DNA from: Pseudomonas fluorescens
GTDB taxonomy: Bacteria > Pseudomonadota > Gammaproteobacteria > Pseudomonadales > Pseudomonadaceae
DNA length: 64,000 nucleotides
Direction: 5' to 3'
Assembly (NCBI RefSeq): GCF_000968015.1
Contig: NZ_LACH01000017.1
Coordinates: 372,001-436,000 of the forward strand
Both the position numbers and the translations under genes were made by a program. Shown one piece after another: positions 26,747-35,278 of the stretch (its first letter is position 1; each line of letters opens with the position of its first letter). The notes beneath the pieces are model-generated. The model ran no database searches, was not told where the DNA came from, and was given only the letters and a program-made list of their open reading frames with translations.

Positions 26747-27613
26747 TCAGTCGTCCAGCGCTTTTACCGATTTAGGCGACAGCCGCAAGCTGCGCAGGCT
26801 GCGCTTGACGCTCTTGAGGTGATTGACCAGGCTCGGCCCGCGAGCCATGGCCACGCCCATGGCCAACACGTCGATCACCACCAGGTGGGCGATGCGCGAG
26901 GTCAGCGGCGTATAGATCTCGGTGTCTTCGTGCACATCGATCGCCAGGTTGACGGTCGACAGTTCGGCCAACGGTGTCTGGCTCGGGCACAAGGTAATCA
27001 GCGAAGCGCCGCTTTCGCGCACCAGATTGGCGGTGATCAACAAATCTTTGGAACGCCCGGACTGGGAAATACAGATCGCCACGTCGGTCGGTTTCAACGT
27101 GACCGCCGACATCGCCTGCATGTGCGGGTCGGAATACGCCGCCGCCGTCAGCAACAAACGGAAAAACTTGTGCTGGGCATCGGCCGCCACTGCACCCGAC
27201 GCGCCAAAGCCGTAAAACTCGACCCGCTGGGCCTGAGACATGAGCGACACAGCCCGCTGCAACTCCACCGGATCGAGCTTCTCGCGAACCTCCATCAGCG
27301 TGTGCAGGGTGGTGTCGAAGATTTTCAGGCTGTAGTCAGCGACCGAGTCGTCTTCATGGATGGCGAACTGCCCGAAGCTCGCACCGGCAGCCAGGCTCTG
27401 CGCCAGCTTCAGCTTCAAGTCCTGGAAACCGGAGCAACCGATGGCGCGGCAGAAGCGCACGATGGTCGGTTCGCTGATGCCCACGTTGTGGGCCAGGTCG
27501 GCCATGGAGCTGTGCATCACCGCCGCAGGATCAAGCAGCACGTGGTCGGCGACCTTGAGCTCCGACTTGCGTAAGAGGTGGCGTGACTGGGCGATGTGTT
27601 GCAGCAGATTCAA
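26747..27613 (-). CDS. RpiR/HexR-family sugar-responsive regulator
   Basis: A 288-residue regulator with an N-terminal RpiR helix-turn-helix (about 1-77; ADLAHNVGISEPTIVRFCRAIG) and a sugar isomerase (SIS) domain (about 120-260), whose phosphosugar loop is visible in ICISQSGRSKDLL. It closely resembles HexR, which in Pseudomonas represses central sugar genes and is released by the Entner-Doudoroff intermediate KDPG. A HexR-like palindrome lies 48 bp upstream, suggesting autoregulation. P. aeruginosa also has a HexR paralogue near pycAB; by position this gene is more likely that paralogue than hexR itself. Confidence 0.88.
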   Translation of the reverse strand: MNLLQHIAQSRHLLRKSELKVADHVLLDPAAVMHSSMADLAHNVGISEPTIVRFCRAIGCSGFQDLKLKLAQSLAAGASFGQFAIHEDDSVADYSLKIFDTTLHTLMEVREKLDPVELQRAVSLMSQAQRVEFYGFGASGAVAADAQHKFFRLLLTAAAYSDPHMQAMSAVTLKPTDVAICISQSGRSKDLLITANLVRESGASLITLCPSQTPLAELSTVNLAIDVHEDTEIYTPLTSRIAHLVVIDVLAMGVAMARGPSLVNHLKSVKRSLRSLRLSPKSVKALDD

Positions 27614-27660
27614 GGGGCTGGACTCTTTGTTATTGGCAGGTGCCGGAGATGTAGCACGCT

Positions 27661-27675
27661 TGTAGTTATACTACA
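27661..27675. promoter_or_regulatory. HexR-type operator
   Basis: TGTAGTTATACTACA is a perfect inverted repeat (TGTAGT/ACTACA with a three-base centre) and fits the known HexR pattern. It begins 48 bp before the RpiR-family start codon. Confidence 0.75.
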
Positions 27676-27748
27676 TGAATCGGCTTTTTGCCTGCTCAAT
27701 GCGTAACTCGATGTCCCCATTTCACGCCACATGCGCTCCATGTAGCCC

Positions 27749-30622
27749 CTACAAGGGTTTTGCGTCCGCACGCAACAGCGCCGCCAGGCCATCGGCCTCG
27801 ACAGGGCGGCTGATCAAATAGCCCTGCACTTCATCGCAGCGCTCGCCTTTCAAAAACTCCAACTGCTCTGCCCGCTCCACACCCTCAGCCACCACTTTGA
27901 GCGACAAGCCGTGCGCCATGGCAATGATTGCCCGGGTGATCGCCGCATCCTCGCTGCCCTCCCCCAGCCCGCGGATAAATGCCTGGTCGATCTTCACGTA
28001 ATCCACAGGAATGCGCTTGAGGTAGCTCAGGGACGAGTAACCCGTACCGAAATCGTCGATCGCCAGTTTCACGCCCAGATCGCGCAATTGCTGGAAGGTC
28101 GCGATGATGTGCTCGACGCTGTCCAGCAACTGACTTTCGGTGAGTTCCAGCTCGAGGTAGTGCGGCGCCAGACCGGTTTCTTCCAGCACCTGGCGCACCA
28201 GGCTGACCAGTTTGCCTTGACGCAATTGATGCACCGACAGATTGACCGACACCCGTATCGGTTCAAGCCCCTGACGCTGCCACTCACAGGCTTGCCAGCA
28301 GGCCTGACGCAACACGAACTCGCCGATCGGGCCGATCAACCCGGTCTCTTCGGCCAGGCCGATGAAGTCCCCCGGCGGTACACGACCCATGGTCGGGTGA
28401 TCCCAGCGCACCAATGCCTCGGCGGCATTCAACCGCCCCGTGGCGAGGCACAGCTTCGGTTGGTAAAACACCTTCAGCTGCTTCTCTTCGATGGCTTTTC
28501 GCAGCTGATTTTCCAGCTGCAAGCGCTCCAACGTGCTGGCTTGCAGGCTGTCGGTGTAGAACTGGAAGTTATTTCCGCCCAAGTGCTTGGCGTGCTGCAT
28601 GGCCATATTTGACTGATGGACCAGCGCGGAAATTTCTCGCGCGTTGTCCGGCAACATACTGATACCCATGGACGCGCTAACCACCAGTTCGTGGCCCTCG
28701 ACAGTGATCGGCAAGCGCAGCTTGGTCGACAGTCGGGTCGCCACTCGCGCCAGACTCGACAGGTTGCCGTAGGCATTGAACAACACGGCAAACTCATCGC
28801 CGGATAAGCGAGCGATGGTGTCTGCTTCAGGCAACGCATTGACCAGTCGCCGGGCCATCTTCTGCAAGAGCTGGTCGGCGATTTCATGGCCAAGACTGTC
28901 GTTGAGCAGCTTGAAGCGATCCAGATTGATGTGCAGCAACGCCAAACTGCGGTAGCCGCCCTGGCGCACCCGCAGATGAGCCTCGCTTAGCCGTTCGCGG
29001 AACAGCGAACGGTTAGCCAGGCCCGTCAATTCGTCGTAATGCGTCAAGTAACGCATGCGCTCTTCAGATTCGCGCCGAGCCGATAGATCGGCGAAGAAGC
29101 CCACGATATGGCTCACATTTCCCCGAGTATCGCGCACAGCGTTCAGTTGCAACCATTGCGGATACAACTCGCCATTCTTGCGGGTTTCTACCAGCTCGCC
29201 CTGCCAACTGCCGTGCTGCTCCAGCGCCTGACGAATTGCCACGTAGTGCCGGCGGGCATCGCGGCTGCACGGCAAATCGACCACGTTGCATCCAATCATG
29301 TCTTCTATGTCATAGCCGGTGACTTGGCTAAAGGCCTGATTGACCGCGATCAACGTGTAATTCGGATCGAAAATCACGATGCCTTCGCTGGCGGCTTCGA
29401 AAACCGTCGCGGCCAGTTGCCGTTGCTCTTCCAGCGCTTTGCTGGCGCTGATGTCGCGACGGGTACCGACCATGCGAATCACCCGGCCACTTTCGCCGCG
29501 CTCAACCGCTCGACCTCGGTCCTCGATCCAGACCCAATGGCCATCGCCGTGGCGCACGCGGTACTCAATCTGGTAGTCCTCGCTACGGCCCTTCAAATGC
29601 TCGACCAGCGCACGCTTGAGTGACGGCAAGTCATCGGGGTGTAAGCGCGGCTTGAGGTGGCGAAGCATCGCCGTCACGAATTCCGGCTCCAGGCCGAACA
29701 GCTCCTGAAGATGGGTGTGATGGACTTCGTCGGTTTGCAGGTTCCAATCCCACAACCCCAACTCACTGGCCTTCAACGCCAGCGCCAGACGCGCTTCACT
29801 CTTGCTCAGGGCCTGATTGGCGGCGTCCAGCTCGAGGCTGCGCTGGGCAACACGGCTTTCCAGCTCGATCTGAATTTGCCGCAACTCGTCTTCGGCACGA
29901 CGGCGCTGGTCAATTTCCTTGGCCAGAGTTTGATTGAGTTGATCGCTGCAGCTTTGGGCCTGCTGCAAGTGTTCGATCAGTGCCTGATTCTGAAAGCGCC
30001 GCAACAGTCCGCTATCGATGAGCCGATTGACCTGCCAGGCGACCACACTCAACGCGCCCAGCAATATGAGACCGAACCAGCCCCAGCCCTGATCTTGCTC
30101 ATCGCCGCCCCAGAACAGATAGCCGATGGCCGGCAACAGACAGGGCAAGGTAAAGGACAGGAACGCCGGCAGGCTGACCGCGTAGGCAACACTGGCCGAA
30201 AGTGCTGCGGCGCCGATCAGGCCGAACACCCAGGCTTGTTGCATGAAGTTATCGGCGGGTACCAACGCAATGCCGGCGCCGGCCAGGGTCAGGCCGGTCA
30301 TGGCCGAACCCAGCAAAAACATGCGGCGCCAGATCGGATGGGCCTGACGATTGGGTATCGCCGAATCGAAGGCCGCGACTTGAATCACCCGCAACGCCAC
30401 CAGCGACAACAGCCACACCAGCCAGACGCTGACCAGGAAGTAACGCTGCGGACTCCAAAGCAAGCCAGCGCAGACCAGACCGTTGATCAACATGAATAAT
30501 GTGGGCAGCAATGAACCCTGATAAAGCAGGCGCGTGCGTTCGACCGCCATTTCCATGGCGTACTGTTTGCGGATAACCCGGGGCTCCACAACGGGGCCCG
30601 ACAGGTCGGTGCTGAGGGTCAT
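27749..30622 (-). CDS. Membrane-bound PAS-PAS-GGDEF-EAL cyclic-di-GMP protein
   Basis: A 957-residue signalling protein. It has about five to six membrane segments (residues 35-195), a coiled coil (215-275), two PAS domains (about 280-395 and 405-520), a GGDEF domain (about 530-690) and an EAL domain (about 700-950). The GGDEF signature reads RLSGDEF, with Ser for the first Gly, a change often tolerated. The EAL domain keeps EALVRW, DDFGTGYSSL and the downstream lysine region VDYVKIDQAF, so phosphodiesterase activity is likely. The ATG at 30622 fits the membrane domain; the frame runs far upstream antisense to uvrD, without meaning. Confidence 0.9.
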   Translation of the reverse strand: MTLSTDLSGPVVEPRVIRKQYAMEMAVERTRLLYQGSLLPTLFMLINGLVCAGLLWSPQRYFLVSVWLVWLLSLVALRVIQVAAFDSAIPNRQAHPIWRRMFLLGSAMTGLTLAGAGIALVPADNFMQQAWVFGLIGAAALSASVAYAVSLPAFLSFTLPCLLPAIGYLFWGGDEQDQGWGWFGLILLGALSVVAWQVNRLIDSGLLRRFQNQALIEHLQQAQSCSDQLNQTLAKEIDQRRRAEDELRQIQIELESRVAQRSLELDAANQALSKSEARLALALKASELGLWDWNLQTDEVHHTHLQELFGLEPEFVTAMLRHLKPRLHPDDLPSLKRALVEHLKGRSEDYQIEYRVRHGDGHWVWIEDRGRAVERGESGRVIRMVGTRRDISASKALEEQRQLAATVFEAASEGIVIFDPNYTLIAVNQAFSQVTGYDIEDMIGCNVVDLPCSRDARRHYVAIRQALEQHGSWQGELVETRKNGELYPQWLQLNAVRDTRGNVSHIVGFFADLSARRESEERMRYLTHYDELTGLANRSLFRERLSEAHLRVRQGGYRSLALLHINLDRFKLLNDSLGHEIADQLLQKMARRLVNALPEADTIARLSGDEFAVLFNAYGNLSSLARVATRLSTKLRLPITVEGHELVVSASMGISMLPDNAREISALVHQSNMAMQHAKHLGGNNFQFYTDSLQASTLERLQLENQLRKAIEEKQLKVFYQPKLCLATGRLNAAEALVRWDHPTMGRVPPGDFIGLAEETGLIGPIGEFVLRQACWQACEWQRQGLEPIRVSVNLSVHQLRQGKLVSLVRQVLEETGLAPHYLELELTESQLLDSVEHIIATFQQLRDLGVKLAIDDFGTGYSSLSYLKRIPVDYVKIDQAFIRGLGEGSEDAAITRAIIAMAHGLSLKVVAEGVERAEQLEFLKGERCDEVQGYLISRPVEADGLAALLRADAKPL

Positions 30623-30845
30623 AGGCAATGTTCTTGTTCTTATAATGGTGAGCATGAGCCCGAAACGTCGACGGAGCATACACAAGCAAATGCCCGGACC
30701 AAACTGCTCCAGATCATAAAATCGACAAAAACTGCAGCCCCCCATACCCGCTGAAAAGCCTCGGAGCGAGCCCCGCCAACGCCTGCAGCCAATGACCGAC
30801 CGGTCGTCATCCGTGCTTCTTTCATCGGCTAATGCAAAGCTCGGT

Positions 30846-30874
30846 TTGCCCGGTGTGACGGCGCACCCTAGAAT
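30846..30874 (+). promoter_or_regulatory. Candidate uvrD promoter giving a leaderless transcript
   Basis: TTGCCC (30846-30851) and TAGAAT (30869-30874) are 17 bp apart. Six bases separate the -10 from the A of the uvrD ATG, so transcription would start at the start codon itself. No LexA box is seen. Confidence 0.45.
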
Positions 30875-30880
30875 GCCCCG

Positions 30881-33064
30881 ATGCGCGATGATCTCTCCCT
30901 TCTGCTGAACTCCCTCAACGATGCCCAACGCCAGGCCGTAGCTGCCCGCGTGGGTCGTCAGTTGGTCCTGGCCGGTGCTGGTTCCGGTAAAACCCGAGTG
31001 CTGGTGCACCGTATCGCCTGGTTGATCCAGGTCGAAAACGCCTCGCCCCACTCCATCCTGTCGGTGACCTTCACCAATAAGGCCGCTGCCGAGATGCGTC
31101 ATCGCATCGAGCAGCTGATGGGTATCAACCCGGCCGGCATGTGGGTCGGCACCTTCCACGGTCTGGCGCACCGCTTGTTGCGGGCGCACTGGCAGGAAGC
31201 CGGCCTGAGCCAGACTTTCCAGATTCTCGACAGCGACGACCAGCAACGGTTGGTCAAGCGGGTGATCCGCGAACTGGGTCTGGACGAGCAACGCTGGCCG
31301 GCCCGTCAGGCCCAATGGTTCATCAACGGGCAGAAAGACGAAGGTCTGCGTCCACAACACATTCAAGCCAGCGGCGACCTGTTCCTGGCGACCATGCGCA
31401 GCATTTATGAAGCCTATGAGGCTGCGTGCCTGCGCGCTGGCGTGATCGACTTCTCTGAATTGCTGCTGCGTGCCCTCGATCTGTGGCGCGACCATCCGGG
31501 CCTGCTGGCGCACTATCAGAAGCGCTTCCGGCACATTCTGGTGGACGAGTTCCAGGACACCAACGCCGTGCAGTACGCCTGGTTGCGACTGCTGGCCAAG
31601 GGTGGCGACAGCCTGATGGTGGTCGGCGACGACGATCAGTCGATCTACGGCTGGCGCGGCGCGAAAATCGAAAACATTTATCAGTATTCCGACGATTTTC
31701 CGGATGCCGAGACCATTCGTCTGGAGCAGAACTACCGCTCCACCGCCGGCATCCTCAAGGCTGCCAACGCCCTGATCGCCAATAACACCGGGCGCATGGG
31801 CAAAGAGTTGTGGACCGACGGCGGCGAAGGCGAAGCTATCAACCTGTACGCCGCGTTCAACGAACACGATGAAGCACGCTACGTGGTGGAAACCATCGAA
31901 AGCGCGCTGAAAACCGGCTTGGCCCGTAGTGATATCGCGATTTTGTACCGCTCCAATGCCCAATCGCGCGTTTTGGAAGAAGCCTTGCTGCGTGAGCGCA
32001 TTCCGTACCGCATCTATGGCGGTCAGCGCTTCTTCGAACGGGCAGAAATCAAAAACGCCATGGCCTACCTGCGCTTGCTGGAAGGTCGCGGCAACGATGC
32101 AGCGCTGGAGCGGGTGATCAACGTTCCGGCCCGTGGTATCGGTGAGAAAACCGTTGAAGCGATCCGCGACCATGCCCGTCACAGCGATGTGTCGATGTGG
32201 GAAGCCATGCGTCTGCTGGTGGCTAATAAAGGCCTGACCGGCCGTGCCGCCGGCGCGCTGGGCGCATTTATCGAGCTGATCGAGAACCTCGCCGCCAAGT
32301 GCATGGAAATGCCGCTGCATCTGATGACCCAGACCGTCATCGAGCAGTCCGGGCTGATCGCCTATCATGAAGCGGAAAAAGGCGAGAAAGGCCAGGCTCG
32401 GGTCGAAAACCTTGAGGAACTGGTCAGCGCTGCGCGTAACTTCGAAAACGCTGAAGAAGACGAAGACCTGTCGCCATTGGCGGCATTCCTCGGTCACGCG
32501 TCGCTGGAGGCCGGAGATACTCAGGCCGACGAGCACGAAGACAGCATTCAGTTGATGACCTTGCACAGCGCCAAGGGCCTGGAGTTCCCTTACGTGTTCC
32601 TGGTGGGCATGGAAGAAGGTCTGTTCCCGCACAAGATGAGCCTGGAAGAACCGGGTCGTCTTGAAGAGGAGCGCCGTTTGGCCTACGTCGGAATCACCCG
32701 GGCGATGCAGAACCTGGTGATGACCTATGCTGAAACCCGACGCCTGTACGGAAGCGAGACCTACAACAAGGTGTCGCGTTTCGTACGTGAAGTGCCGAAA
32801 GGCCTGATCCAGGAAGTGCGGCTGTCCAACAGCGTCAGCCGTCCGTTCGGCGGTGGCCAGCAGCAGAGCTCCAGCAGCCTGTTTGGCGGTAGCGAGATCC
32901 CGGATACCGGATTCAGCCTCGGCCAGACCGTACGGCATTCGGTGTTTGGCGACGGCGTGATCCTGAACTTCGAAGGTGCCGGGGCTCAGGCTCGGGTGCA
33001 GGTGAACTTCAGCGAAGGCAGCAAGTGGTTGATGCTGGGCTACGCAAAGCTGGAAGCTATTTAA
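30881..33064 (+). CDS. uvrD: DNA helicase II UvrD
   Basis: A 727-residue superfamily 1A 3'-5' DNA helicase for nucleotide-excision and mismatch repair. Helicase motifs appear in order: Walker A LAGAGSGKTRVLVHR near residue 31, TFTNKAAAEMRHR near 65, DEFQDTN near 222, GDDDQSIYGWRGA near 250, EQNYRS near 285, LMTLHSAKGLEFPYVF near 558 and YVGITRA near 605. The C terminus ends in the Tudor-like GQTVRHSVFGDGVILN region typical of UvrD/PcrA. The ATG at 30881 matches the family; no ribosome-binding sequence precedes it, which fits the leaderless promoter noted above. Confidence 0.97.
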   Translation: MRDDLSLLLNSLNDAQRQAVAARVGRQLVLAGAGSGKTRVLVHRIAWLIQVENASPHSILSVTFTNKAAAEMRHRIEQLMGINPAGMWVGTFHGLAHRLLRAHWQEAGLSQTFQILDSDDQQRLVKRVIRELGLDEQRWPARQAQWFINGQKDEGLRPQHIQASGDLFLATMRSIYEAYEAACLRAGVIDFSELLLRALDLWRDHPGLLAHYQKRFRHILVDEFQDTNAVQYAWLRLLAKGGDSLMVVGDDDQSIYGWRGAKIENIYQYSDDFPDAETIRLEQNYRSTAGILKAANALIANNTGRMGKELWTDGGEGEAINLYAAFNEHDEARYVVETIESALKTGLARSDIAILYRSNAQSRVLEEALLRERIPYRIYGGQRFFERAEIKNAMAYLRLLEGRGNDAALERVINVPARGIGEKTVEAIRDHARHSDVSMWEAMRLLVANKGLTGRAAGALGAFIELIENLAAKCMEMPLHLMTQTVIEQSGLIAYHEAEKGEKGQARVENLEELVSAARNFENAEEDEDLSPLAAFLGHASLEAGDTQADEHEDSIQLMTLHSAKGLEFPYVFLVGMEEGLFPHKMSLEEPGRLEEERRLAYVGITRAMQNLVMTYAETRRLYGSETYNKVSRFVREVPKGLIQEVRLSNSVSRPFGGGQQQSSSSLFGGSEIPDTGFSLGQTVRHSVFGDGVILNFEGAGAQARVQVNFSEGSKWLMLGYAKLEAI

Positions 33065-33079
33065 AGCTATTAGCTTTTC

Positions 33080-33167
33080 TGTGGGAGCGAGCCTGCTCGC
33101 GAATGAAAGCGCCGCGGTGTATCTGTTAAATCGCGGTGTGGCTATCGCGAGCAGGCTCGCTCCCACA
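33080..33167. repeat. REPIN, variant core
   Basis: Symmetrical REP pair with the variant core GAGCCTGCTCGCG, changed in step on both arms. Confidence 0.9.
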
Positions 33168-33220
33168 GGGTTTTGTGTCGATCCGGACCTCAGCAGGTTG
33201 ATCTTATAAGGCGCGACAAT

Positions 33221-33661
33221 ATGGGCTCAGGCTTCTTTTCTTCCTGGACATTCTGGGCGCTGTTGTCAGCGGCATTTGCTGCCATGACCGCCATCTTCGC
33301 CAAAATCGGCATCGAAAACGTCAACTCCGACTTCGCCACCCTACTGCGTACCGTGGTGGTTTTGGTCAGCCTGGCCTTGATTTTGTACGCCACGGGCCAA
33401 TATCAGTCATTAGGATCGATCTCTGCCAGGAGCTACCTGTTCCTGCTGTTGTCGGGACTTGCCACCGGAGCCTCGTGGATCTGCTACTTCCGCGCACTGA
33501 AACTGGGGCCGGCCTCACTGGTCGCTCCGGTGGACAAGCTCAGCGTGGTACTGGTGGCAGTACTCGGCGTGATCCTGCTGGGCGAAAAACTCGACCTGCG
33601 CCAATGGGGCGGAATCGGCCTGATTACGGCCGGTGTGGTCATGCTGGCGCTGCGACGCTAG
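33221..33661 (+). CDS. Half-size EamA/DMT-type membrane protein
   Basis: A 146-residue protein with five predicted membrane segments, equal to one EamA repeat rather than the usual two. It contains SAAFAAMTAIFAKIGIENV at the N terminus and GPASLVAPVDKLSVVLVAVLGVILLGEKL, the EamA helix pair, in the second half. Small single-domain EamA proteins probably work as dimers in drug/metabolite export; the substrate is unknown. The ATG at 33221 follows an AAGG; a longer frame adds 16 residues without support. It sits alone between a REPIN and the Tim44-like gene. Confidence 0.85.
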   Translation: MGSGFFSSWTFWALLSAAFAAMTAIFAKIGIENVNSDFATLLRTVVVLVSLALILYATGQYQSLGSISARSYLFLLLSGLATGASWICYFRALKLGPASLVAPVDKLSVVLVAVLGVILLGEKLDLRQWGGIGLITAGVVMLALRR

Positions 33662-33840
33662 ACAGCCTTCCCACAGAACTAATCCACTCGTCCTACGGAC
33701 CAAAGTTAACAGGCCTTATTGCGCTGACTGAAGCTGAACACAACCTGTCAGGCAAAAGCCCGAAACACTCTGCCGCTAGCCAGTAACACTTCAGCTGTGC
33801 AACATGGCGCGCGTGCCATCCACAAATGGGAATTCCCTTT

Positions 33841-34713
33841 ATGAAACGTTTTCTTAGCATCGCCATGGCGTTGTGCATCGGCCTGACGATGAGCCTCGAC
33901 GCCAACGCCAAGCGCTTTGGTGGCGGCAAGAGCTCCGGCGCTGCGCCGACTCACCAGACCAGCCAAATGGCGCCTTCTTCTGCTGCAGGCGGCGCTGCTG
34001 CCACTGCGGGCGCGGCCGGTGCCGCGGGCGCTGCCGCCAAGGCCGGCGGTGCTTCGCGCTGGCTCGGCCCTCTGGCCGGTATCGCTGCCGGTGGCCTGTT
34101 GGCCTCCATGTTCATGGGCGGCGGCTTCCAGGGCATGCAGATCTTCGACATCCTGATCATGGCGGTCATCGCCTTCCTGATCTTCCGCTTCATCGCCGCT
34201 CGTCGTCGCAAGCAGCAGGAGCACATGGCTCCAGCGGGCGCACCGATGCAGCGTGAAGTGTTCGAGCAGAAGCCAGCGGCCATGGGTTCGATCTTCGGCG
34301 GCTCGGCAGCACCGGTTGCCGCTCGTCCAGTGATCAACGCTCCAGCCTGGTTCAATGAAAAGAACTTCATTGAAGCGGCCCGCAACCACTTCCAGTCCCT
34401 GCAGCAGCACTGGGACGCCAACGAAATGGACAAGATCGCCGAGTTCGTGACTCCGCAACTGCTGGAGTTCCTCAAGCGCGAACGTGCCGATCTGGGCGAC
34501 GGTTTCCAGTCCACCTACATTGATAACCTCAATGTTCAACTGGACGGCGTGGATGATCGCGCCGACAAGACCATCGCCACCCTGACCTTCACCGGTGTGT
34601 CGAAGACTTCGCGTTTCGACCAGGGCGAAGTGTTCAGCGAAAGCTGGAACATGGAACGTCCGCAGGGCGAGAACCAGCCTTGGCTGGTCGCCGGTATCCG
34701 CCAGAACGGCTGA
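33841..34713 (+). CDS. Tim44-like domain membrane protein
   Basis: A 290-residue protein with a signal or anchor segment (MKRFLSIAMALCIGLTMSLD), a low-complexity Ala/Gly region (about residues 40-80), membrane helices near 80-120 (including IFDILIMAVIAFLIFRFIAA) and a C-terminal Tim44-like domain from about 165. The last contains WFNEKNFIEAARNHFQSLQQHWD and ends in a conserved beta strand near WLVAGIRQ. In mitochondria this fold helps protein import; in bacteria its role is not established. The ATG at 33841 is chosen over one 15 bases upstream because the signal peptide starts there. A strong terminator follows. Confidence 0.88.
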   Translation: MKRFLSIAMALCIGLTMSLDANAKRFGGGKSSGAAPTHQTSQMAPSSAAGGAAATAGAAGAAGAAAKAGGASRWLGPLAGIAAGGLLASMFMGGGFQGMQIFDILIMAVIAFLIFRFIAARRRKQQEHMAPAGAPMQREVFEQKPAAMGSIFGGSAAPVAARPVINAPAWFNEKNFIEAARNHFQSLQQHWDANEMDKIAEFVTPQLLEFLKRERADLGDGFQSTYIDNLNVQLDGVDDRADKTIATLTFTGVSKTSRFDQGEVFSESWNMERPQGENQPWLVAGIRQNG

Positions 34714-34740
34714 TCCCCTCTGCGTTAAGCATGCTGTAAT

Positions 34741-34768
34741 AAAAACCCCGGACTTGTCCGGGGTTTTC
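34741..34768 (+). terminator. Intrinsic terminator after the Tim44-like gene
   Basis: AACCCCGG and CCGGGGTT pair around ACTTGT and are followed by TTTCTATTT, 30 bases after the stop codon. The A-run before the stem allows function in both directions. Confidence 0.9.
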
Positions 34769-34849
34769 TATTTCGCAGTTGCATCTATAGCGAGCTACTG
34801 TATAAACCGCCCCAACTAAACCGCGCCATCAAGCAAGAGGATCCCGGAC

Positions 34850-35257
34850 GTGGAAGAAATCATCGAACAACTGCGTGAAGCCAACGAACCGGTACCGGTC
34901 CCCTTGGAGTTACCCGACGAAGACCAGATCGTGGAAATCGAAGAACAACTGTTCATCGACATTCCATTTGTCTTCAGAGAATTTTTGCTGACCGTCAGCG
35001 ACGTCGTCTACGGCAGCCTGGAGCCGGTAACCGTTACCGACCCGCAATCCCACACCTACCTGCCGGACGTTGCCGCCAACGCCTGGGACGCGGGTGTTGA
35101 TCGCAGCATGATTCCGATCTGCCAGGACGGTGACAACTACTACCTGGTCGAAGAAGACGGCACCGTGGTGCTGTGGTTGGCCGAAGAAGAGCTGATCGCC
35201 GAAGAAACCTGGGAATCGGTGTGGCACTGGGCGCGGGACGTCTGGCTGGAAAGCTGA
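34850..35257 (+). CDS. SMI1/KNR4-family protein
   Basis: A 135-residue acidic protein starting with GTG after AAGAGG. It has the SMI1/KNR4 pattern of an N-terminal helix followed by IEEQLFIDIPFVFREFLLTVSDVVYGSLEPV, then a strand-rich part with DGDNYYLVEEDGTVVLW. Members are often immunity proteins against contact-dependent or secreted toxins, or regulators of protein complexes, but no toxin gene is nearby and the neighbours are housekeeping, so an immunity role is not supported here. It ends 22 bp before the convergent antiporter gene. Confidence 0.82.
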   Translation: MEEIIEQLREANEPVPVPLELPDEDQIVEIEEQLFIDIPFVFREFLLTVSDVVYGSLEPVTVTDPQSHTYLPDVAANAWDAGVDRSMIPICQDGDNYYLVEEDGTVVLWLAEEELIAEETWESVWHWARDVWLES

Positions 35258-35278
35258 GACGTCTGAAGCGCCACAGGG

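Noticed and set aside
30623..30880. LexA (SOS) box before uvrD
   Set aside because: I looked for CTG-N10-CAG with an AT-rich centre in the intergenic region and found no convincing match.
27749..33166. A very long open frame of about 1,800 codons on the minus strand
   Set aside because: Only 27749-30622 is the real signalling gene; the remainder is antisense to uvrD, has no recognisable domains and arises from GC-rich codon bias.
34850..35257. SMI1/KNR4 protein as an immunity gene of a contact-dependent toxin system
   Set aside because: No toxin, Rhs, CdiA or T6SS gene is adjacent; neighbours are housekeeping genes.
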